Shown here: positions 1 through 5,160 of the stretch, one piece after another | How positions within the stretch are numbered: the stretch's first letter is position 1 | How the letters are laid out: every line of letters starts with the position of its first letter | Assembly: GCA_934725785.1 (NCBI GenBank) | Contig: CAKVCS010000084.1 | Span: 1-5,160, forward strand | Origin: an uncultured Bacteroidales bacterium | GTDB lineage: Bacteria > Bacteroidota > Bacteroidia > Bacteroidales > Marinilabiliaceae | Reading direction: 5' to 3' | DNA: 5,160 nucleotides | The notes under the pieces: model-generated | Told to the model about the DNA's origin: nothing | The model's database searches: none | The model's input: the letters and a program-made list of their open reading frames with translations, nothing else | Translations under genes and position numbers: made by a program

Positions 1-851
1 ACGTGACATTTGGCGGCGGAGGCCACAGCCGCGAGATCCTGCGACGCCTCGGCCCCGAGGGCCGCCTGATAGCGTTCGACCAGGACTCTGACGCCATCGG
101 CAACATGCCGGACGACCCTCGCTTCACGCTTGTCCACCACAACTTCCGCTTCCTCGCCGACTTCATTGACTACATGGGGGCTGGCCCTGTGGACGGAGTC
201 CTTGGCGACCTTGGCGTGTCCTCCCACCACTTTGACGACGGCGGCCGCGGCTTCTCATTCAGGCAAGACGGCCCACTCGACATGAGGATGAGCCGCAGCG
301 CCACCCAAACGGCAGCCGACATAGTCAACACATATGAGGCGGAAGCCTTGGCCAGCATACTCGGCTCATGGGGCGAGATTGACAAGCCATTCCGCATAGT
401 GAACGCCATAACGAAGGCAAGGAGCGTGAACCCGCTCGAGACGACGTCCGCCCTGCGCGAGATTGTGGAGGGCGTGACCCCGCGCGCGGAGCAGAACAAG
501 ACGCTCACCAAGGTTTTCCAGGCTTTGCGGATAGAGGTGAACCACGAGATGGACGCCCTCGACACGATGCTGCGCGGATGCGCCAAGGTGATACGCCCGG
601 GCGGGCGCATAGCCATGATATCCTACCACAGCCTGGAGGACAGGATGGTGAAGAACATGATAAAGAGCGGCGACCCGCAGAAAGCCCAGGCAGAGCAGGA
701 CGCGGTGTTCGGCACGGTGGACGTCCCATTCGGCGGCGGCCCGCGCAAACCGGTCACACCCGCCAACGAGGAGGTGGAGCGCAACCCGCGCTCCCGCTCG
801 GCCAAGCTTCGCTGGGCCGAAAGGCTCGGGAAAGGAGCGGCGAATGGGTAA
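1..851 (+). CDS. rsmH: 16S rRNA (cytosine(1402)-N(4))-methyltransferase RsmH, 5' end missing
   Basis: This is the SAM-dependent enzyme that N4-methylates C1402 of 16S rRNA in the ribosomal decoding centre; it acts in the cytoplasm on the small subunit. The reading frame is open at the left edge. Bases 1-2 are the end of a codon (probably Asp), and the GTG at 3 reads as Val of the family motif DVTFGGGGHS, so it is not the start; roughly 20-30 residues are probably missing. Counting from that Val as residue 1, the SAM-binding glycine loop is at 2-9, the acidic FDQD at 25-28, GDLGVSS at 68-74 followed by the GRGFSFRQDGPLDMRM block, SYHSLEDR at 207-214 and NPRSRSAKLR from 261. These are the family hallmarks in their usual order, and nothing looks broken. 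The 3' end overlaps the FtsL-like gene by 8 bases, which implies co-transcription. In related clusters mraZ lies just upstream, outside this window. Confidence 0.97.
   Translation, partial: VTFGGGGHSREILRRLGPEGRLIAFDQDSDAIGNMPDDPRFTLVHHNFRFLADFIDYMGAGPVDGVLGDLGVSSHHFDDGGRGFSFRQDGPLDMRMSRSATQTAADIVNTYEAEALASILGSWGEIDKPFRIVNAITKARSVNPLETTSALREIVEGVTPRAEQNKTLTKVFQALRIEVNHEMDALDTMLRGCAKVIRPGGRIAMISYHSLEDRMVKNMIKSGDPQKAQAEQDAVFGTVDVPFGGGPRKPVTPANEEVERNPRSRSAKLRWAERLGKGAANG
831..837 (+). promoter_or_regulatory. Ribosome binding site of the FtsL-like gene, inside rsmH
   Basis: AAAGGAG lies 6 bases before the ATG at 844 and within the last codons of rsmH. It is a strong Shine-Dalgarno match at good spacing and supports the overlapping start of the FtsL-like gene. 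Bacteroidota often lack such motifs, so its presence here is informative. Confidence 0.7.
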
Positions 852-1161
852 GGTGTTCAAGCCGGGCTGGCTTCGCAACATAGCGAGCGGCCACGTGGAG
901 ATGCCCGATGGGCTCTCCATCAAATTCTTGGTTTTCATTGTGTTGCTCATATTCATCTACATAACGAACAACCACGACTCCGAGCGCCAGGCGAAAATGA
1001 TATCGGACCTCACGCAGCAAGTGAAAGAGTTGCGCTATGAGCAGATATCCACACAGAGCGACCTGATGAACATGAGCAAACAGAGCGAGGTGCTCCGCCG
1101 CGTAAGGTCTGAGAACTTAGGGCTGGAGGAGCTGACCGAGCCACCACGCATAATAAGATAA
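844..1161 (+). CDS. ftsL: FtsL-like cell division protein
   Basis: A small 105-residue single-pass membrane protein and probable divisome scaffold, corresponding to FtsL, which with its partners recruits and activates the FtsW-FtsI septal synthase. A basic and polar cytoplasmic N-terminus (residues 1-27) is followed by one hydrophobic segment at about 28-41. A polar, helix-forming region at about 45-92, rich in Glu, Gln and Lys with Leu, Ile and Met spaced like a coiled coil, would lie in the periplasm. The tail LEELTEPPRIIR resembles the Pro-containing end of Bacteroidota FtsL-like proteins. FtsL sequences diverge strongly, so the call rests on size, topology and position between rsmH and ftsI more than on residue identity. 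The start is supported by the Shine-Dalgarno at 831-837. The 8-base overlap with rsmH and the 20-base gap to ftsI suggest coupled expression. Confidence 0.88.
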   Translation: MGKVFKPGWLRNIASGHVEMPDGLSIKFLVFIVLLIFIYITNNHDSERQAKMISDLTQQVKELRYEQISTQSDLMNMSKQSEVLRRVRSENLGLEELTEPPRIIR

Positions 1162-1181
1162 CAGCTTGGCCGAGTCGGCAC

Positions 1182-3332
1182 ATGACGCCGCCCCCCGCCA
1201 GACAACGACAGGAAATGGCAGACAGACACAGAAGAACGTTCAGGAGCCTTACGGCGCTGCTTGGACTTGTGGGAGTCGTGTGCATTTCCATTCTCGGCAA
1301 GGCCTTCTACCTGAAGGTGGTGCGCGGTGAGCACTATAAGCACATATTGGAGACGAACTACTCGCAGAGCGAAGTGAAAGTGCCCGCTGTGCGCGGTGAC
1401 ATCCTTGCCCGCGACGGGCGCAAGCTGGCATGCTCGGTGCCCAACTACCGCGTGACGATGGACCCTTGCGCCGACGGGCTGCCGGACAGCGTGTTCAACC
1501 GCGACATAAGCAAGCTCGCCATCCAGCTGGCGCACCTGTTCCGAGACAAAAGCCCGGAGGAGTACCGTGACCGCATAACCCAGGCGCGCCTGCGCGGCAA
1601 GAGATACATAGCCCTCGGCAACAGGCGGATAAGCCACCCTGAGCGCAACCGCGTGAGGAGCTTCGCCATATTCTGCCGCGGCAGGAACAAGGGCGGCCTC
1701 TTCCTGGAGGAGGGCGACGAGCGCAAGATGCCGTTCGGACTGCTGGCGGCCCGGACCGTGGGCAAGCTCTACGACGACAAAGAGATGGGCGGCATGGTCG
1801 GGCTGGAGAACGCCTATAACAAGCTGCTGCGCGGCGAGGACGGCGTGAGCAGCAGGATACGCATGGCGGGCGCGTGGGAGAACATTGAGAAAGTGGCGCC
1901 GAAAGACGGCAGAAGCATTGTCACCACAATAGACATCGACATACAAGACGTGGCGGAGAACTCGCTGATGAGCCAGCTCAGAAGCCTCAACGCGGATCAC
2001 GGCGTGGCGATGCTGATGGAGGTCAAGACGGGCGCCATACGCGCAATCGTGAACCTGCACCGGACGAGCTCTGGCGGCTACGTGGAGGACTTCAACTACG
2101 CCATAGGCGAGCTGGTCGAGCCTGGCTCGACGTTCAAGCTCGCCTCGCTCATAGCCTGCCTCGACGACGGCAAAGTGAGCCTCGGGGACACCATAGACAC
2201 GTATGGCGGCGAGTTCAGGATATACGACCGCGTGATGCGCGACAGCAAAGAGGGGGGGCATGGCAACATAACCATAAAGAAGGCTTTCGAGGTGTCGAGC
2301 AACATCGGCATATCGCGCATGGTCATGAAGAGCTATGACGGAGACAAGCAGCGGTTCATTGACCACTTGCGCGACCTTGGGCTGTGCGACAGCCTTGGCA
2401 TAGACATAAAGGGCGAAAAGCCCACCGACATGAAAGAGCCTGGCGACGAGGGATGGAGCGGGATATCGCTGCCGTGGATGTCCATCGGGTATGAGATACG
2501 CCTCACCCCTCTGCAACTCCTGACCTTCTACAACGCCGTGGCGAACAACGGCACTATGATGCGCCCGATGTTCGTGGAATGCGAGCTTGACGGGACGACG
2601 CGCGTGAACGCGAGGCGCCCCAACGTCATGCGGAACTCGATAGCCACGACAAAGACAATCCGCGCAGTGCAGGAGGCCCTGAAGGGCGTGGTGGAGAGCG
2701 GCACGGCGAGCAACATAAAGAGTACGCCCTACAAGATTGCGGGCAAGACTGGCACAGCCCAGATTGCAAAGGGTAGCCAGGGCTATGGGCACGACGGCGA
2801 GCGCAACTATCTCGCCTCGTTCGCCGGCTACTTCCCGGCCGACAACCCACTGTACAGCTGCGTGGTGATGGTGTTCAGCCCTGCCGGGCAGATTTACGGC
2901 AACAAGGCAGCCGGTACTGTCGTGAAAGACATAGCCGACCGCGTGTACGCTGCCGAATTTCGCAAGGGAGCCGGCAAGGTGGAGCCCGCGCCGCCCTCGT
3001 CGGGCAAAATGCCAATGAGTAAGGGCGGGTGGGCGCCAGACCTGGTCAAAGTCCTGTCGGAGGTCCGAGTGCCATACTCTGTCAACACGTCGACAGACTG
3101 GGTTTCGGCCAACGCCAAACCAGACGGCGTGAGCGTCTCGGCGCGCCACTTTGTGAAAGACATGATGCCCAGCGTGTATGGCATGGGCGCGGCCGACGCC
3201 GTGAGCCTGCTGGAGAGCATGGGGCTGAGGGTCTCAATAGAGGGTGCCGGGCGAGTGGTGACGCAGAGCATCGCGAAAGACGCCCATTTCAACAAAGGAG
3301 ACATGGTGAGGTTGACGCTGAGCGACGAGTAG
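1182..3332 (+). CDS. ftsI: Septal peptidoglycan transpeptidase FtsI (class B PBP3) with C-terminal PASTA domain
   Basis: This is the division-specific D,D-transpeptidase that cross-links peptidoglycan at the septum, anchored in the inner membrane with its catalytic domain in the periplasm; it is a beta-lactam target. A short basic cytoplasmic tail precedes one membrane segment at about 22-40. The dimerisation domain has RGDILARDG at 71-79 and GLE at 207-209. All three catalytic motifs are intact: STFK at 316-319 (nucleophile Ser316, base Lys319), SSN at 372-374 and KTGT at 522-525. SIGYE at 434-438 begins a stretch typical of Bacteroidota homologues. A linker rich in Pro, Ser and Gly at about 604-622 leads to a PASTA domain at about 661-715. 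The 716-residue length suits this family in Bacteroidota. The start is uncertain: ATG 1182 has no Shine-Dalgarno, and an in-frame ATG at 1215 (Met12) would remove only the Pro- and Arg-rich first 11 residues, leaving the membrane segment whole. Confidence 0.97.
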   Translation: MTPPPARQRQEMADRHRRTFRSLTALLGLVGVVCISILGKAFYLKVVRGEHYKHILETNYSQSEVKVPAVRGDILARDGRKLACSVPNYRVTMDPCADGLPDSVFNRDISKLAIQLAHLFRDKSPEEYRDRITQARLRGKRYIALGNRRISHPERNRVRSFAIFCRGRNKGGLFLEEGDERKMPFGLLAARTVGKLYDDKEMGGMVGLENAYNKLLRGEDGVSSRIRMAGAWENIEKVAPKDGRSIVTTIDIDIQDVAENSLMSQLRSLNADHGVAMLMEVKTGAIRAIVNLHRTSSGGYVEDFNYAIGELVEPGSTFKLASLIACLDDGKVSLGDTIDTYGGEFRIYDRVMRDSKEGGHGNITIKKAFEVSSNIGISRMVMKSYDGDKQRFIDHLRDLGLCDSLGIDIKGEKPTDMKEPGDEGWSGISLPWMSIGYEIRLTPLQLLTFYNAVANNGTMMRPMFVECELDGTTRVNARRPNVMRNSIATTKTIRAVQEALKGVVESGTASNIKSTPYKIAGKTGTAQIAKGSQGYGHDGERNYLASFAGYFPADNPLYSCVVMVFSPAGQIYGNKAAGTVVKDIADRVYAAEFRKGAGKVEPAPPSSGKMPMSKGGWAPDLVKVLSEVRVPYSVNTSTDWVSANAKPDGVSVSARHFVKDMMPSVYGMGAADAVSLLESMGLRVSIEGAGRVVTQSIAKDAHFNKGDMVRLTLSDE

Positions 3333-3345
3333 TGGTGAATTAAAC

Positions 3346-3415
3346 TTGACATTAGCTGCCGCGCGCGTAGCATGACCGTTTGAAAAGGCAACAAGGAGGC
3401 GCGCGGCATTGACAT
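3346..3415 (+). repeat. Inverted repeat flanked by a TTGACAT direct repeat, between ftsI and murE
   Basis: A perfect 10-base inverted repeat, TGCCGCGCGC at 3357-3366 and its complement GCGCGCGGCA at 3399-3408, encloses a 32-base loop. The heptamer TTGACAT occurs at 3346-3352, four bases before the left arm, and again at 3409-3415, directly after the right arm. In RNA the arms could form a very GC-rich stem. No T-tract follows, so it is not a standard intrinsic terminator. The loop contains TTTGAAAAGG and most of the AAGGAGG at 3393-3399, whose last G is in the right arm. It could be an RNA regulatory structure, a protein-binding site or the remnant of a tiny mobile repeat; the sequence alone does not decide. 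Confidence 0.6.
3393..3399 (+). promoter_or_regulatory. Strong Shine-Dalgarno-like AAGGAGG, oddly far from murE
   Basis: AAGGAGG is a near-ideal match to the 16S rRNA 3' end, but it lies 34 bases before the murE ATG at 3434, too far to serve it directly. murE cannot be extended upstream to meet it, because an in-frame TGA stands at 3410-3412. The nearest ATG is at 3414, with 14 bases between, which is longer than usual. An ATT in the same frame at 3408 would have 8-base spacing. The motif may drive a short leader ORF or act as a ribosome standby site, or it may be chance in purine-rich sequence. Confidence 0.35.
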
Positions 3416-3437
3416 GAAAAATACTATACAGTCATGA
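3414..3437 (+). other. Possible 7-codon leader ORF overlapping the murE start
   Basis: ATG at 3414 opens a frame encoding MKNTIQS that ends in TGA at 3435-3437. The stop overlaps the murE ATG (3434-3436) as ATGA, the classical arrangement for translational coupling. AAGGAGG lies upstream at 3393-3399, though its 14-base spacing to this ATG is long. No regulatory amino-acid run is present in the peptide. ATG codons are common and a short ORF like this can arise by chance, so this is a suggestion only. Confidence 0.25.
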
Positions 3438-4888
3438 AACTGAAAGAGATTCTTGATGCTGCAAAAGCCGGGCTTGGCGCGATGAACGTGACAGGCCCCA
3501 CGGGGCAGGAGATAACCAGCGTGACGCTCGACAGCCGCAGAGCCACGGGCGGCTCGATATTCGTGGCCCAGAGGGGTGAGAAAGTGGACGGCCACTCGTA
3601 CATTGGCAAAGCCATAGAGGCCGGATGCCGCGCGGTAGTGTGCGAGAGGGCCCCCGAGGCGGCTCCAGCCGACTGCGCCATAGTCACCATTGGCGACACG
3701 CACGAGGGGCTGGGACACATTGCCGCCGCTTTCTACGGGAAGCCATCGGAGAAGCTGAAGCTGGTGGGCGTGACAGGCACCAACGGAAAGACGACCACGG
3801 CCACCCTGCTGTACAGGCTGACCACGGCGCTCGGCCACAAGAGCGGGTTGTTCTCGACCGTGGCCAACTACGTTGGCGACCAAAAGACCACGGCCATGCA
3901 GACCACGCCCGACGCGATAACCCTGCAGCGCACAATGCGCGAGATGGTTGACGCCGGGTGCGAATACTGCTTCATGGAGGTGAGCTCGCACAGCGTGGTG
4001 CAGAGGCGCATAGCGGCCCTCGACTTCGATGGCGGCATATTCACAAACATCACGCATGACCACCTGGACTTCCACAAGACTTTCGCCAACTACATAACCG
4101 CGAAGAAAGGCTTCTTCGACGGGCTGAAGAGAGGCGCGTTCGCCTTGACGAACATCGATGACAAGAACGGCGAGAAGATGCTGCAGAACACGGCGGCCAC
4201 CAAAAAGAGCTACTCGCTCAGGACTATGGCGGACTACAAGGGCGAGGTCGTGGAGGACAGCATGGACGGCATGCAGATGACGTTCAACGGCACGGAGGCT
4301 TTCATGCAGTTCGTAGGCCGCTTCAACGCGTATAACCTGCTGGGCATATATGGCGCGGCGGTTGAGCTGGGCTTCGCCCCGCACGACGTGCTGGTGGCGC
4401 TGAGCACCCTGAGGCCTGTGGACGGCCGCTTCCAGACCATGAAGCTGAAGAACGGCGCCACCGCCATAGTGGACTACGCTCACACGCCCGACGCCCTGCT
4501 TAACGTGCTCTCGACCCTTAACGAGGTTCGCAAGCCCGGCCAGCAGCTCATCTGCGTCGTCGGGTGCGGCGGCGACCGCGACAAGACCAAACGCCCCGAG
4601 ATGGCCCAAGAGGCCGTGAAAGGCGCTGACAGGGTGATCTTGACGAGCGACAACCCTCGCAGCGAGAACCCGGCCGACATCCTGAGCGACATGCTGGCGG
4701 GGCTTGACGCGACGCAGCGCGAGAAGGTGCTGACCATAGAGGACCGCAGGGAGGCCATACGGACAGCGGCGGCCCTGGCGCAGAAAGGAGACGCAATCCT
4801 CGTGGCTGGCAAGGGCCACGAGGACTACCAGGAAGTGAAAGGGGTCAAGCACCACTTCAGCGACAAGGAGGAGCTTGAGAAGCTTTAA
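3434..4888 (+). CDS. murE: UDP-MurNAc-L-Ala-D-Glu : meso-diaminopimelate ligase MurE
   Basis: This cytoplasmic Mur ligase uses ATP to add the third stem residue to UDP-MurNAc-L-Ala-D-Glu. The 484-residue length is normal. The N-terminal UDP-binding domain covers about 1-105. The central ATPase domain has GTNGKTT at 115-121, TTPD at 157-160, EVSSH at 182-186, THDHLDFH at 207-214, Lys224 in YITAKK as the expected carbamylated lysine, and GRFN at 295-298. VDGRF at 329-333 marks the hinge to the C-terminal domain, which has VDYAHTPD at 346-353, GCGGDRD at 377-383, DNPRSENP at 406-413 and GKGHE at 459-463. The DNPR motif, with Arg409, marks meso-diaminopimelate rather than lysine enzymes, so the cell wall should contain meso-DAP, as expected for Bacteroidota. 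The start is fixed by an in-frame TGA at 3410-3412; no Shine-Dalgarno sits at normal distance and the 18 bases before it are A/T-rich. The gene contains no TTA, CTA or TCA codon. Confidence 0.98.
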   Translation: MKLKEILDAAKAGLGAMNVTGPTGQEITSVTLDSRRATGGSIFVAQRGEKVDGHSYIGKAIEAGCRAVVCERAPEAAPADCAIVTIGDTHEGLGHIAAAFYGKPSEKLKLVGVTGTNGKTTTATLLYRLTTALGHKSGLFSTVANYVGDQKTTAMQTTPDAITLQRTMREMVDAGCEYCFMEVSSHSVVQRRIAALDFDGGIFTNITHDHLDFHKTFANYITAKKGFFDGLKRGAFALTNIDDKNGEKMLQNTAATKKSYSLRTMADYKGEVVEDSMDGMQMTFNGTEAFMQFVGRFNAYNLLGIYGAAVELGFAPHDVLVALSTLRPVDGRFQTMKLKNGATAIVDYAHTPDALLNVLSTLNEVRKPGQQLICVVGCGGDRDKTKRPEMAQEAVKGADRVILTSDNPRSENPADILSDMLAGLDATQREKVLTIEDRREAIRTAAALAQKGDAILVAGKGHEDYQEVKGVKHHFSDKEELEKL

Positions 4889-4909
4889 CTCGCCGCGGCT
4901 CAAGGCGAG
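4889..4909 (+). other. Small hairpin right after the murE stop codon
   Basis: CTCGCC at 4889-4894 pairs with GGCGAG at 4904-4909 around a 9-base loop. It begins at the base after the murE stop. A purine-rich stretch follows instead of a T-run, so it is unlikely to be a strong intrinsic terminator. It may stabilise an mRNA 3' end or cause pausing. Confidence 0.4.
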
Positions 4910-4934
4910 GGAGAGACAGACAAAGAGATGAAAG

Positions 4935-4962
4935 GCGGGGCGGGCCGTTGCCTGTGCCCCGC
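4935..4962 (+). other. GC-rich hairpin 24 bases before mraY
   Basis: GCGGGGC at 4935-4941 pairs with GCCCCGC at 4956-4962 across a 14-base loop. No T-tract follows; the next bases, up to the mraY start, are A/G-rich and look unstructured. It could be an attenuator or a processing element that tunes mraY relative to murE, or simply a structured spacer. Confidence 0.45.
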
Positions 4963-4986
4963 GTCAAGAAACAAGATAAAGACAGG

Positions 4987-5160
4987 ATGTTATACTACTT
5001 ATTCCACAGCCTGCAAGAGGCTGGAGTGCCAGGGGCCGGTCTGTTCCAGTACATATCGTTCAGATCGGTGATGGCGCTGGTGCTGTCACTCATTTGCGCC
5101 ACCGTCATAGGCCGGCACGTTATCAGGCTGCTCCAGAAGCAGCAGATAGGAGAGCTTGTG
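4987..5160 (+). CDS. mraY: Phospho-N-acetylmuramoyl-pentapeptide-transferase MraY, 3' end outside window
   Basis: This integral inner-membrane enzyme transfers phospho-MurNAc-pentapeptide from its UDP carrier to undecaprenyl phosphate, giving lipid I, the first membrane step of peptidoglycan synthesis. Only the first 58 residues are present and the frame is open at the window edge. The N-terminus MLYYLF, then PGAGLFQYISFRSVMAL at about 15-31, the first membrane segment at about 24-42 and LLQKQQIGELV at 48-58 match the family, in which a conserved FR precedes the first helix and LQK is followed by a Gly before the first cytoplasmic loop. Catalytic Asp residues lie further downstream and cannot be seen. 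Start at 4987: an AGG touches the ATG, with no spaced Shine-Dalgarno; the opening codons are A/T-rich and include TTA twice. It follows murE directly; murF does not intervene. Confidence 0.95.
   Translation, partial: MLYYLFHSLQEAGVPGAGLFQYISFRSVMALVLSLICATVIGRHVIRLLQKQQIGELV

Noticed and set aside
3..5. GTG at 3 as the true start of rsmH
   Set aside because: It encodes the conserved Val of the SAM-binding motif, and the family has further N-terminal residues, so the gene is cut by the window edge.
1035..3149. A 704-codon open frame on the - strand opposite ftsI
   Set aside because: It is codon-aligned with ftsI and open only because ftsI avoids TTA, CTA and TCA there. The protein has Ala/His/Val/Arg-rich shadow composition and no recognisable domain.
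3346..3382. A promoter for murE built from TTGACA at 3346 or TTTG at 3379
   Set aside because: TTTG at 3379-3382 lacks the TA of the Bacteroidota TAnnTTTG box, and its spacing to TTGACA is too long. The second TTGACA (3409) and TATACA (3425) are only 10 bases apart, too close for a sigma-70 type promoter.
3357..3408. Intrinsic terminator after ftsI
   Set aside because: The 32-base loop is too large and no T-tract follows the stem.
2894..4903. A 669-codon open frame on the - strand opposite murE and the end of ftsI
   Set aside because: Same explanation: it mirrors murE codon by codon. murE has every family motif, and the antisense product has none.
4928..5071. A 47-codon + strand ORF beginning at ATG 4928 and overlapping the start of mraY in another frame
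   Set aside because: It has no clear ribosome binding site, is Cys- and Arg-rich as expected for an out-of-frame reading, and overlaps well-supported mraY coding sequence.

Overview
The window is a piece of the dcw (division and cell wall) gene cluster of a bacterium in the phylum Bacteroidota, most likely the order Bacteroidales. The gene order is rsmH, an FtsL-like gene, ftsI with a C-terminal PASTA domain, murE and mraY, with no murF between murE and mraY. That order, the short FtsL-like protein and the wording of the transpeptidase (for example SIGYEIRLTPLQ followed by FYNAVANNG) all match this group. The DNA is GC-rich (roughly 60% by eye), yet ATA is a heavily used isoleucine codon. I cannot name a genus; a GC-rich gut Bacteroidales lineage is plausible.

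Layout, all on the + strand: rsmH lacks its 5' end (1-851). The FtsL-like gene (844-1161) overlaps rsmH by 8 bases and has a good ribosome binding site. ftsI (1182-3332) follows after 20 bases. A 101-base spacer (3333-3433) holds a long-loop inverted repeat, a duplicated TTGACAT and a possible 7-codon leader ORF whose stop overlaps the murE start. murE is at 3434-4888. A 98-base spacer (4889-4986) has two GC-rich hairpins. The first 58 codons of mraY (4987-5160) run off the window.

The genes serve one process, making septal peptidoglycan during division. MurE adds meso-diaminopimelate to the cytoplasmic UDP-MurNAc dipeptide precursor, and MraY moves the finished MurNAc-pentapeptide onto the undecaprenyl-phosphate carrier. 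FtsI cross-links the exported strands at the septum, and the FtsL-like protein is a probable divisome scaffold. RsmH methylates 16S rRNA in the decoding centre and is a long-standing passenger of the cluster. All share one orientation with short gaps and no convincing terminator, so one long transcript starting upstream of the window is likely.

I found no undescribed gene system. The points that merit checking are small and regulatory: the structured spacers before murE and mraY, the possible leader peptide coupled to murE, and the codon-use pattern.
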